A stretch of 38,299 nucleotides of DNA from the NCBI GenBank assembly GCA_013151645.1, contig JAADHU010000067.1, forward strand, positions 1-38,299. Direction: 5' to 3'. Position 1 is the first letter of the stretch. Every line of letters begins with the position of its first letter. The position numbers and the translations under genes are program-made. Origin of the DNA: Gammaproteobacteria bacterium (GTDB taxonomy: Bacteria > Pseudomonadota > Gammaproteobacteria > Steroidobacterales > Woeseiaceae). The notes below the pieces were generated by a model, which did no database searches, was not told the DNA's origin, and saw only the letters and a program-made list of their open reading frames with translations. This document shows, in pieces, positions 1 through 7,419 of the stretch.

Positions 1-81
1 GAACCTGCCATTGCAAGGCAATGAACTGCAGGTTCCGTGACAGATACTGCCCGGCGGCAAGTTCAGCGATTTGTTAGGCTG
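1..81 (-). other. attC recombination site, partial (R'' arm plus central hairpin)
   Basis: Read on the minus strand, the site starts with GCCTAAC, which fits the RYYYAAC R'' consensus, and runs into a nested hairpin at 1-35. The hairpin's outer stem is GAACCTGC with GCAGGTTC, its inner stem is CATTGC with GCAATG around an AAG loop, and a four-base AACT bulge lies between the stems on one side. attC sites act as folded single strands with unpaired bases, so this is the expected architecture. If it is symmetrical about the hairpin, the full site would be roughly 115-130 bp, with its GTTRRRY box left of position 1. The assignment rests on position, the heptamer and the fold; the second arm cannot be seen. 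Confidence 0.65.
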
Positions 82-130
82 CGCTTGGCAAAGAGATCGA
101 CCCTCACGATTTTTCAGCGCGCTCAAATAG

Positions 131-451
131 CTATTCTGGCAATGATGGCATCAAAATGTAAAATAAAACCGCAGCCCCGTATGTCACTCCTACTAGCCGC
201 CAAGCAGAACCGCGGTTCGTTAAGCGTCCGAATAGTCGAAGTGCAAACATTACAATCGCGCCAGCAATCCCGAATAGAGTGACGATCGGAATTTCAATTA
301 TATTGGCCAAAGTAGGAGCGCCGAATGGTCGAAGGTCTCCGAGTTCGAAGCCACCGATTCTGACGTCCCCTACCAGCATCAATAAAAAATAGAAAATCCC
401 GACCCCAGGAAACAGCAACAGATACGGGAGAGATTTGGTTAAACGACTCAC
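131..451 (-). CDS. Cassette-encoded small membrane protein, unknown function
   Basis: This is the only ORF in the cassette. It encodes about 106 residues with three hydrophobic stretches likely to span the membrane: near the N-terminus (SLPYLLLFPGVGIFYFLL), in the middle around a glycine-rich IVTLFGIAGAIVM segment, and near the C-terminus (VTYGAAVLFYILM). I do not recognise a family, which is usual for integron cassettes. I chose the GTG at 451 because it lies inside the cassette. The frame stays open upstream to an ATG at 481, but that codon is in attI, beyond the recombination point at 463-469, so it would give a 116-residue attI-cassette fusion. No good ribosome-binding site is visible at either start, so the start is uncertain. 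Confidence 0.6.
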   Translation of the reverse strand: MSRLTKSLPYLLLFPGVGIFYFLLMLVGDVRIGGFELGDLRPFGAPTLANIIEIPIVTLFGIAGAIVMFALRLFGRLTNRGSAWRLVGVTYGAAVLFYILMPSLPE

Positions 452-462
452 TTCAATGCGCT

Positions 463-469
463 GCCTAAC
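463..469 (-). other. attI / first-cassette junction core site
   Basis: The minus strand reads GTTAGGC, matching the GTTRRRY core at which integrases cut between G and TT. It lies about 135 bp upstream of the intI start, and it pairs in sequence with the GCCTAAC R'' box at 75-81 of the same cassette. The attI site proper should occupy roughly 470-540, on the intI side of this core. I cannot delimit its integrase-binding boxes from sequence alone. Confidence 0.7.
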
Positions 470-568
470 TATAAGTCGCAATCAAAAGTGAACAGATTAA
501 TTGCACAAAACGCGGAGAATAACAAGTTGAGGGGGTTTTGAGTCTTAACGTAGCCTCTGTGGACCGTT

Positions 569-603
569 TGATATGTTGCGAACGACAGGGAGTGATATGT
601 TGC
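569..603. repeat. 11-bp direct repeat in the intI leader
   Basis: TGATATGTTGC occurs at 569-579 and again at 593-603, 24 bp apart start to start. The second copy ends two bases before the intI ATG at 605. Between the copies lies the probable Shine-Dalgarno AGGGAG (587-592). Such a repeat over the translation start could be a binding site for a regulator or for the integrase, or a small duplication; nothing visible decides between these. Confidence 0.6.
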
Positions 604-604
604 A

Positions 605-1564
605 ATGGCTAAAAAGCTCATGGATGAGGTTAAAAGGTCTTTTCGGCTACACCACTATAGTTTTCGAACCGAAGAGTCCTATGTGAAGTGGATCCGTCGT
701 TTTATCAACTTCAACGGCATGCGACATCCGCGCGACATGGGTGCGGTGGAGATTCAGACATTTCTGAGCGATCTGGCATCTCGCGGGCACGTATCGGCAT
801 CCACGCAAAACCAGGCATTGAGCGCCCTGCTTTTCCTCTACAAGAAAGTCCTGTTGATTGAACTACCATGGATGGACGAGATCGTTCGTGCGAAACGCCC
901 GGTAAGGGTTCCGGTTGTACTGACGAAGTCTGAAGTTGCGCTCGTGCTCCATGCAATGAATGGCAAGCATTGGCTTATGGCCAGCTTATTGTATGGAAGC
1001 GGGTTACGTGTTTCGGAATGTCTGAACTTGCGCGTCCAGGATGTCGATTTTGAGTATCTACAATTGACGATACGTGATGGCAAAGGAGGGAAGGACAGGC
1101 GCACGATTCTCCCTCAGGCACTTTTGCCACACATTGAGCAGCAACTGAGAAGCGTGCGTGATATTTGTGCTCGGGATCGTCGAGAGAAACTGGCGGGCGT
1201 TTCGCTACCGTATGCTATTGACCGAAAATACGAAAACGCTGCTCACGACTGGAAATGGCAGTACCTGTTTCCGTCAAAACGATATGCCTATATTCGGCGC
1301 AACATGGGGAAACGGCGTCACCATATGCATGCATCAAGTCTGGCGCGTGCCGTTAAGAATGCGGTCGTCGAGACCGGAGTGGCAAAACGGGCAACCTGCC
1401 ATACGTTTCGCCATTCGTTCGCCACTCACCTGTTGGAAAATGGCTATGACATTCGTACCGTGCAGGAATTATTAGGCCACGCGAATGTAAGCACGACGAT
1501 GATCTACACTCACGTGCTTAAGCGAGGCGGAAATGCCGTTCGCAGTCCGTTCGACTCAATCTAG
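605..1564 (+). CDS. intI: Integron integrase (tyrosine recombinase)
   Basis: The protein catalyses insertion and excision of gene cassettes at attI and attC sites. At 319 residues it has the usual IntI length. The N-terminal SAM-like DNA-binding domain covers about residues 5-90. The catalytic domain shows R135 (in GSGLRVSE), H266 and R269 (in CHTFRHSF), H292 (in LLGHANVSTT) and the nucleophile Y301. The insertion characteristic of IntI, absent from ordinary XerC/D, lies around residues 195-245 and includes LFPSKRYAYIRR and HASSLARAV. The ATG at 605 is preceded by AGGGAG. The gene is divergent from the cassette at 131-451, as in a classic integron. Its stop codon TAG is the outer end of the palindromic element at 1561-1709. 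No LexA box is visible upstream. All catalytic residues are present, so the enzyme is probably active. Confidence 0.93.
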   Translation: MAKKLMDEVKRSFRLHHYSFRTEESYVKWIRRFINFNGMRHPRDMGAVEIQTFLSDLASRGHVSASTQNQALSALLFLYKKVLLIELPWMDEIVRAKRPVRVPVVLTKSEVALVLHAMNGKHWLMASLLYGSGLRVSECLNLRVQDVDFEYLQLTIRDGKGGKDRRTILPQALLPHIEQQLRSVRDICARDRREKLAGVSLPYAIDRKYENAAHDWKWQYLFPSKRYAYIRRNMGKRRHHMHASSLARAVKNAVVETGVAKRATCHTFRHSFATHLLENGYDIRTVQELLGHANVSTTMIYTHVLKRGGNAVRSPFDSI

Positions 1565-1709
1565 CAGCGTGTTGAGAAAGTCTCAGGCGAATGCGAGGCA
1601 AGGCGAGAACGGCCGAAAACGCGCAATGTACACGCAGTACATGAGAGCATTTTGAGGCTGCTTTTAACGCCGCACCGTACTGGCTGAGGCATTTTCAACA
1701 TACTGCTAG
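1561..1709. repeat. 149-bp palindromic intergenic element bounded by CTAGCAG
   Basis: The outer 28 bases at each end are inverted repeats matching at 22 of 28 positions: CTAGCAG then TGTTGA, a few bases, then CTCAG, mirrored at 1682-1709. The whole element can fold as one long imperfect hairpin centred on the perfect stem-loop ATGTAC-ACGCA-GTACAT at 1626-1642. It fills the gap between the convergent intI and trpS genes, and its CTAG termini provide the TAG stop of each. From memory, similar palindromes with a central GTAC...GTACA motif recur in other proteobacterial genomes, but I could not check this. It encodes no protein. It could act as a bidirectional terminator or be a non-autonomous mobile element. 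Confidence 0.7.
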
Positions 1710-2716
1710 CCAAGCTTTCTGATTCCCACTGCATCGCGAATCTGGTCCAGGTACGGAACTGATACCTCGCGAGCTTTCTCTGCACCTTTGATGAGGGTGC
1801 GTTCCACTTCCGCGGGATCGTCAATATATCGCTGGTATTCAGCCCGCGCGGGCTGAATGTGTTCGTTAATGTACTCGAACAACACCTGTTTCATTTCGCC
1901 CCAGGCGATTCCATCGGCATAGCGCTTTTCAATTTCCGCGACCTCGTCAGGTTGTGCGAACGCTTTGTAGATGTCGTAGAGCGTTGAATCGTTGATATCC
2001 TTCGGCTCGCCCGGCTCCAGGCTGTTTGTCTTGATCTTCATGATGAGTTTTCTCAGTCGCTTCTCATCGACAAACAGCGGGATCGTATTGTCGTAGCTCT
2101 TGCTCATCTTACGGCCATCGAGCCCGGCCAGCACGGCCGTGTCGTCGCCGATAACCGCCTCCGGTATAACGAGAATATCGCCATAGTGGTGATTGAAACG
2201 CTGCGCAATATCGCGCGTCATTTCCACGTGTTGTTTCTGGTCACGCCCGACAGGCACTTTGGTCGACTTGAACATTAGTATGTCGGCCGCCATCAGAATC
2301 GGATAACTGTACAACGCCATGTTGATACCCTTGTCCGGATCCTTACTGTGCCGTTCCACATTCGCCTGCACCTGCGCCTTGTACGAGTGCGCGCGATTCA
2401 TCAGTCCCTTCGCCGTCATACAGGTCAGAATCCAGGTCAGCTGCGGAATTTCGGGAATATCGGACTGGCGATAGAACACCGCATTGTCGGTATCCAGACC
2501 AAGGGCCAACCAGGCAGCGGAGATCTCCAGAGACGAACGCGCAATCCGTTGCGGATCTTCCGCCTTCGCCAAAGCATGAAAATCCGCCAGAAAATAGTAG
2601 TTCTGCTTCGACTTGTCCTTGCTCGCCGCAATGCACGGTCGAATCGCGCCCACATAATTGCCGATGTGCGGCGTACCGGTGGTCGTGATCCCCGTCAGGT
2701 AAATTTCTTTCGTCAT
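1706..2716 (-). CDS. trpS: Tryptophanyl-tRNA synthetase
   Basis: This class I aminoacyl-tRNA synthetase charges tRNA-Trp with tryptophan using ATP. At 336 residues it has the standard bacterial length. The HIGH-type signature is TPHIGN at residues 15-20 and the KMSKS loop is at 203-207. I chose the ATG at 2716, giving a start of MTKEIYLTG. The frame is open further upstream, but those codons overlap the 3' end of the preceding gene and have no homologous character. The gene begins 4 bases after the stop of the gamma-glutamyltransferase-like gene, so the two are probably co-transcribed. Its TAG stop falls in the right terminus of the palindromic element at 1561-1709. Confidence 0.96.
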   Translation of the reverse strand: MTKEIYLTGITTTGTPHIGNYVGAIRPCIAASKDKSKQNYYFLADFHALAKAEDPQRIARSSLEISAAWLALGLDTDNAVFYRQSDIPEIPQLTWILTCMTAKGLMNRAHSYKAQVQANVERHSKDPDKGINMALYSYPILMAADILMFKSTKVPVGRDQKQHVEMTRDIAQRFNHHYGDILVIPEAVIGDDTAVLAGLDGRKMSKSYDNTIPLFVDEKRLRKLIMKIKTNSLEPGEPKDINDSTLYDIYKAFAQPDEVAEIEKRYADGIAWGEMKQVLFEYINEHIQPARAEYQRYIDDPAEVERTLIKGAEKAREVSVPYLDQIRDAVGIRKLG

Positions 2717-2720
2717 TTTC

Positions 2721-4388
2721 TTAGTATCCGGCGGCCTGGCCGTCCTTTCTGCTTTCTGATGCGCCGTAGTAGACACGCTGATCCTTGTCCCACTTGATCG
2801 CCTGGTACCCACCATAGCTGGTATTCCCGGTTGCGATAGTGTGGCCCATATTTCGAAGCTGGTCGCGAACTTCCTCACCAATTCCCGACTCCATGTACAA
2901 CACGCCTCCGTTTTCCATCACCTGGTCCGTCGGCTGCGACGATCCCGTATGCCGTATGCGTGCTGCATCGCCCGCTTCCTGCAGGTTCATGCCAAAGTCG
3001 ATCATGTTAATCAAAATCTGTGCATGCCCTTGTGGTTGTATCGAACCGCCCATGAAGCCGAAGCTCATCCACGGCTGACCGTCTTTCATCACGAACGCCG
3101 GAATTATGGTGTGAAACGGTCGTTTCCCCGGCTCGTATACGTTGGCATGACCGTCCTTCAGGCTGAACAATGCGCCACGATTCTGCAATCCGAATCCCAG
3201 ATCGCCGGGTGTCATTCCGGACCCCATGCCACCGAAGTTGCTTTGGATAAGAGAGATCATGTTGCCGTCCCTGTCAGCAACGGTCATATAGATGGTATCA
3301 CCGTGTTCAATCGCGGCGTCACCCGCAACCAGGGCGAGCGCAGCTTTTCCCGGTTCGATTAACCGGCGACGTTGCTCCGCGTATCGCTTCGAAATCAGCG
3401 ACGTAACCGGGACCCGGGCAAAATCCATGTCTGCGTAATATTTCGCTCGATCTTCATACACCAGCTTCTTGGCTTCGACGAAAGTATGCACGTATTCCGC
3501 ACTGCCGAACCCCATGGCGGCCAAATCATACCCTTCAAGGATGTTAAGCATTTGCAGCGCGGCAATGCCCTGGGTATTCGGTGGCAGCTCGTAAACGTCA
3601 TATCCACGGTAGTTACTGGATACCGGGCTCACCCATTCCGATGTGTGTTCCGCCATGTCCTCGTAGCGAAGAAAACCGCTGTGTTCGATCATGTAGGCGT
3701 CGATCTTTCGAGCAATCTCTCCTGTGTAAAATGCATCGCGACCACCCGCCGCAATCTCGCGATAGGTGTTTGCCAATCGAGGGTTATGAAACACCTGGCC
3801 CTTTACCGGCGCCTCACCACCTGGCAGGAATGTCTCGGAAAACCCGGGAAACTCGCGACGGCTCTCGGCATTTGCAGCCCAGCCTGCGGCGATGACTTCT
3901 GAAACCGGAAAACCCTCTTCCGCATAGCCGATTGCCGGTGCGAGTATGTCGGCCACCGGCAAGCTGCCGTAGCGGGCATGCAATTCGAACCAGCCATCGA
4001 CGGCACCCGGCACACTGACGGAGAGCGGTCCCAACTTGGGTATCTCAGACAACGGCAGTTGCCGCAAATGTTCGAGCGTCAGCGATTTAGGCGAACGGCC
4101 CGAGGCATTGAGCCCGGTAAGTTCTTTCTTGCTGGCATCCCACACGATCGCGAACAAATCACCGCCGATGCCGCTACCCGTGGGTTCTACCAGCCCAAGA
4201 ACAGCATTGGCCGCAATCGCGGCATCGACCGCATTGCCCCCGGCTTTCAGAATATCCAGCGCCACCTGGGTCGCCAGCGGCTGACTGGTCGCCGCCATGC
4301 CATGCGGCGCAATGATCTCTGATCGCGTGGCAAACGGTGCGCCGGTCTGGCGCTCGTATCCCTGAGCGTTCGTCGAGCCGTTACTCAT
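2721..4388 (-). CDS. Gamma-glutamyltransferase family N-terminal nucleophile hydrolase
   Basis: The 555-residue protein belongs to the gamma-glutamyltranspeptidase family, whose proenzymes cleave themselves before a threonine that then becomes the nucleophile. Here the expected threonine is T365, in GDTIYMTVADRDGN, which fits the family's cleavage region. Other family signatures are the N-terminal GGNAVDAAIAAN (residues 50-61), GSGIGGD (71-77) and the C-terminal GFMGGSIQPQGHAQ. It has no signal peptide, unlike periplasmic Ggt of E. coli, so it is probably cytosolic. Cytosolic relatives include oxamate amidohydrolase HpxW and uncharacterised acylases, so the substrate is uncertain. It starts with ATG 155 bp from the divergent prolidase gene and runs directly into trpS. 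Confidence 0.85.
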   Translation of the reverse strand: MSNGSTNAQGYERQTGAPFATRSEIIAPHGMAATSQPLATQVALDILKAGGNAVDAAIAANAVLGLVEPTGSGIGGDLFAIVWDASKKELTGLNASGRSPKSLTLEHLRQLPLSEIPKLGPLSVSVPGAVDGWFELHARYGSLPVADILAPAIGYAEEGFPVSEVIAAGWAANAESRREFPGFSETFLPGGEAPVKGQVFHNPRLANTYREIAAGGRDAFYTGEIARKIDAYMIEHSGFLRYEDMAEHTSEWVSPVSSNYRGYDVYELPPNTQGIAALQMLNILEGYDLAAMGFGSAEYVHTFVEAKKLVYEDRAKYYADMDFARVPVTSLISKRYAEQRRRLIEPGKAALALVAGDAAIEHGDTIYMTVADRDGNMISLIQSNFGGMGSGMTPGDLGFGLQNRGALFSLKDGHANVYEPGKRPFHTIIPAFVMKDGQPWMSFGFMGGSIQPQGHAQILINMIDFGMNLQEAGDAARIRHTGSSQPTDQVMENGGVLYMESGIGEEVRDQLRNMGHTIATGNTSYGGYQAIKWDKDQRVYYGASESRKDGQAAGY

Positions 4389-4543
4389 GGGTCGTGTCGC
4401 TGCCGATGCCTGTCAATTCACGCATTTCTGTTGGCCGTCCTGGAAAATAGCGAATGATGCCTAGATTGGGTGGGGATTGAAACCGAAATTGACTCCCGGC
4501 AGGCTACTCGCGGCATCCACCCACCTGAGGGTATGATATAGCC

Positions 4544-5887
4544 ATGAGTACACAACAGTTTATTGACGATACCGTTCTCGACAGATCTTATCCCGCTCAC
4601 GTGAACACACTCAAATCACGCCACGATCGGGCGCTTGAAAAAGCCGGTGGGAGCCATGTCGTGATTTTTTCGGGTGCACCGAAACCGAAATTTCTGGATG
4701 ATTGTTTTTATCCCTTCCAGGCAAATCCGCATTTTGTGAGCTGGCTTCCGCTCACCACGATGCCGTACTGTTATCTCGTCTATACACCGGGGGAGAAACC
4801 ACTACTCATTTATTACCAGGAGAAGGACTACTGGCACACGCCGCCGGCCAGTCCGGCAGGATTCTGGACCGCGTTTTATGACATTCGAATCGTCAATTCG
4901 GTCGAGGATGTCGCCGAGCTCCTGCCACGAAACAAAGACAAATGCATTCTAATTGGCGAAATTACGGACGATTCTCACGCCTTCGGCATCGAACGGATAA
5001 ATCCGAACACGGCCGTTAATATCCTGCACTATGAGCGTGCGAGGAAAACGCCGTACGAACTTGAGTGCATGCGAGCGGCATCGCGTCGCGCCGTCGCCGG
5101 TCACCGCGCTGCCGAAGAGAGTTTTCGGGCCGGCTCGTCGGAGTTCGATATTCATCTCGCCTATTGCCGCGCGGTGGGCCAGACCGAGAGAGATCTTCCT
5201 TACGGGAATATCATCGCGCTCAATGAGAATGGTGCCGTGTTGCACTACCAGCATCAATCGCCGGTTGTTCACGAGGACAGTCGATCTTTTCTGATTGACG
5301 CCGGCGCAACTGTTTACGGCTACGCGTCGGATATCACGCGAGCGTATTCCTCCGAATCCAGTGAGTACCAGCAGCTCATTGACCGCATGGATTCGATGCA
5401 GCAGGAGATTGTCTCGGAGGTCAGGGCTGGCGTCGACTACGCAGCGCTACACCTCCGCACACACGAGAAACTAGCGGCGCTGCTGGTGGAGCTGGATCTT
5501 GCCCGCGGCTCGGTCGATGCGCTGATCGTAAACGGCGTTACGTCCGCTTTTTTCCCGCACGGACTCGGACATCTGCTGGGCATACAAGTGCACGACGTTG
5601 GCGGTTTCATGGCTGACGAGAGCGGCGCTGTAATCGATCGTCCTCCCGGACATTCCTTTCTGCGGCTGACACGGACGCTTGAAGAAGACCAGGTGGTAAC
5701 AATTGAGCCGGGTTTGTACGTAATCGACATGCTGTTCGACAATCTTCGCGGAACGCCGGCTTATGCCATGCTGAATCAGGAACGGATTGACTGGTTACGA
5801 CCGTATGGGGGAATCCGGATCGAGGACAATATCCGGGTTCTGGACGATGGAGCAGAGAATCTTACACGCGATGCTTTCGCCTCGTAG
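4544..5887 (+). CDS. pepQ: Xaa-Pro dipeptidase (prolidase), PepQ type
   Basis: This metallopeptidase hydrolyses dipeptides with C-terminal proline. At 447 residues it matches the length of E. coli PepQ (443). The pita-bread catalytic domain carries all five metal ligands: D252 and D263 (in IDAGATVYGYASD), H339 (in PHGLGHLLG), E388 (in TIEPGLY) and E427 (in GIRIEDN). The N-terminal creatinase-like domain covers about residues 1-160. The ATG at 4544 follows a purine-rich GAGGGT. The gene is divergent from the gamma-glutamyltransferase-like gene and ends 2 bp from the convergent dehydrogenase gene, with no room for a terminator. PepQ enzymes can also hydrolyse organophosphate esters, but that is not evident from sequence. 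Confidence 0.92.
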   Translation: MSTQQFIDDTVLDRSYPAHVNTLKSRHDRALEKAGGSHVVIFSGAPKPKFLDDCFYPFQANPHFVSWLPLTTMPYCYLVYTPGEKPLLIYYQEKDYWHTPPASPAGFWTAFYDIRIVNSVEDVAELLPRNKDKCILIGEITDDSHAFGIERINPNTAVNILHYERARKTPYELECMRAASRRAVAGHRAAEESFRAGSSEFDIHLAYCRAVGQTERDLPYGNIIALNENGAVLHYQHQSPVVHEDSRSFLIDAGATVYGYASDITRAYSSESSEYQQLIDRMDSMQQEIVSEVRAGVDYAALHLRTHEKLAALLVELDLARGSVDALIVNGVTSAFFPHGLGHLLGIQVHDVGGFMADESGAVIDRPPGHSFLRLTRTLEEDQVVTIEPGLYVIDMLFDNLRGTPAYAMLNQERIDWLRPYGGIRIEDNIRVLDDGAENLTRDAFAS

Positions 5888-5889
5888 TA

Positions 5890-6735
5890 TCAATCGCTGC
5901 CTGTAAGCTTCGCCGCTCGCATTGCTGCTTTTAGTTTTCTCTTCACGCGCCGGCCCTTTGCATTCAGCAATGGTTGCAGACGTTTTCCCAGCCAGGGAAA
6001 TAAATAGGATATCGTCGTAAGAAGACCGCTGATTGGCGGCATCGATCGCTCGCGGCGGTCGTTAACACAGAGCTTCATTATCTCAACGGCAACGTCATCA
6101 CCGCTACTCATTGGTTGTGAAAAAGTGATGTCGGCCACGGAGTCGATATTCGACATGATGAAGCCAGTGTCGATAGGCCCTGGCGAGACGGCCGCCACTT
6201 TGATTCCCGCTGCATCAAGTTCCTGGCCCAACGCGAACGTAAAGGCACGCAATCCGAACTTGCTGGCAGAGTACGTCGCCGCGGCCGGAATAGGCGCCCG
6301 CCCGGCAAGCGATGCAACGTTGATGATAGCGCCACCACCCGATTCCTTGATGTAGGGAATCGCCAGTCGGCTTAAGATGATTGGCGCCTTGAGATTCACA
6401 TCGATCATCTTGCCAAGATCCTCGGCATCGAGGTTTTCGACCAGCCCTCGTTCATGGTAACCGGCATTGTTAATCAGCACGTGCACGCTACCGAATTCAA
6501 GCATCGCTTTTTTGAACAGGCTCGTGCATGCATCTGCGTCGGCGACGTCCATCCGCACTGCAAGCACCCTGGCTTGACCGGTCAGCTCTTCCGCGATTCG
6601 CTCAAGTGTTTTTCGCGTCCGGGCGACCAGTACAAGGTTAGCGCCGGCGGCTGCGAATCGACGGGCGGTTGCCGCGCCCACGCCTTCTGAACCGCCGGTG
6701 ATGATGACGGTCTTTTCTTCGAAATTGTTGTTCAT
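5890..6735 (-). CDS. Short-chain dehydrogenase/reductase (SDR family)
   Basis: This is a classical SDR of 281 residues. The nucleotide-binding motif TGGSEGVG is at residues 13-20, NNAG at 89-92, the catalytic serine S142, and YSASK at 155-159 with Y155 and K159. The DNA-binding-like basic C-terminus (about 250-281, rich in Lys and Arg after FPWLGKRLQPLL) recalls SDRs acting on lipid substrates, such as ketosphinganine-reductase-like proteins, but the substrate cannot be assigned. An ATG start at 6735 is used. The small gene at 6819-7145 lies 83 bp upstream on the same strand and may share its transcript. Confidence 0.88.
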   Translation of the reverse strand: MNNNFEEKTVIITGGSEGVGAATARRFAAAGANLVLVARTRKTLERIAEELTGQARVLAVRMDVADADACTSLFKKAMLEFGSVHVLINNAGYHERGLVENLDAEDLGKMIDVNLKAPIILSRLAIPYIKESGGGAIINVASLAGRAPIPAAATYSASKFGLRAFTFALGQELDAAGIKVAAVSPGPIDTGFIMSNIDSVADITFSQPMSSGDDVAVEIMKLCVNDRRERSMPPISGLLTTISYLFPWLGKRLQPLLNAKGRRVKRKLKAAMRAAKLTGSD

Positions 6736-6818
6736 GCCAGCAGTCTACCAGCAGAGGTGGGGCCGGAGAAGTTGTCTGAAACTTACGGAATCACGACTAT
6801 GCCGCTGCCTGGTCCGGG

Positions 6819-7145
6819 CTAGAGTCCGAAATAGCCTTTGATCTTTCTCCAAAAAGATGACTCCCAGCCGTAGACTTCCAATTGTTCAGGATCAAGAGTC
6901 GCGACCGGCATGGTGGTGGATGCTTTCATGTCTTCATTGGCAGCGTCTTCGGGACGCAACTCCAGTTGTTTGCGAACCTTGGCGCCCGACTCTGTCAGGC
7001 CATCGACTGCCAAGCTCAAATAGGGAAGCACGTCGTCGTCGACAATGTCATCGAAAAAGACGGCATCGGGATCGAACGCATCCTTGTCCAGGATGACGCA
7101 GTCGGTGAATGTCTGGTCGTTGCTGATAGCTCTGTTCTCCGCAAT
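6819..7145 (-). CDS. Small acidic protein, unknown function, possible ATT start
   Basis: No family is recognised. The frame is open from a TAG at 7160-7158 down to the stop at 6819. Codons over the whole stretch have the G/C-rich third positions of neighbouring genes, and the translation is protein-like: an acidic N-terminal half with DDIVDDD, a central LSLAVDGLTESGAKVRKQL segment, and a C-terminus ending FWRKIKGYFGL. The only conventional start is a GTG at 7031, which has no Shine-Dalgarno and would discard well-formed coding sequence. An in-frame ATT at 7145 is preceded by GAGG five bases away and gives 108 residues. ATT starts are rare but known, for example in infC. The alternative is the 70-residue GTG form. 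Confidence 0.5.
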   Translation of the reverse strand: MAENRAISNDQTFTDCVILDKDAFDPDAVFFDDIVDDDVLPYLSLAVDGLTESGAKVRKQLELRPEDAANEDMKASTTMPVATLDPEQLEVYGWESSFWRKIKGYFGL

Positions 7146-7419
7146 CGGTCCCTCACTCTAAGCTTCACAGCGTACCGACGATGTGAGGCTCCTCACAAGA
7201 TACACACTTGGAAATATTCATCTGTTGTTTCAATAACTTAACAGTCAGCGGTATTTCATTTCCCGGCTCAGTGAGAGTCCGGATTGTGCGTCAAACAGGC
7301 TTTCGTACCGGCGCACCATCACTCAGCCGAACTTATGTAAAATTGTGTGGGACCCGAAAGGGCATCCGTTCCGTTCATCATTCCCTGCTAGACTCAGGCC
7401 CGTCAGATTATGGAACCAC

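Larger units (their letters stand above)
1..469 (-). mobile_element. Integron gene cassette, first position, 3' end cut by window edge
   Basis: The segment lies upstream of and divergent from the integron integrase gene, where an integron's first cassette belongs. On the minus strand it opens with the core GTTAGGC (469 to 463), carries one ORF, and after it shows GCCTAAC (81 to 75). That heptamer is the exact complement expected for the R'' box of the cassette's own attC. Base composition looks more AT-rich than the rest of the window, as is common for cassettes. The far end of the cassette, with its R' box, lies outside the window. Confidence 0.75.

Noticed and set aside
557-588. LexA (SOS) box upstream of intI
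   Set aside because: CTGT and ACAG are both present, but separated by far more than the eight bases of a LexA operator.
1561-1709. Palindromic element as an attC site
   Set aside because: It is next to intI and palindromic, but lies on the wrong side of the integrase gene. Its GTTGAGA and TTTCAAC boxes do not satisfy the GTTRRRY / RYYYAAC pairing.
2348-2797. 149-codon plus-strand ORF opposite trpS
   Set aside because: Antisense shadow of trpS and the gamma-glutamyltransferase-like gene, with an Arg/His-rich composition and no family resemblance.
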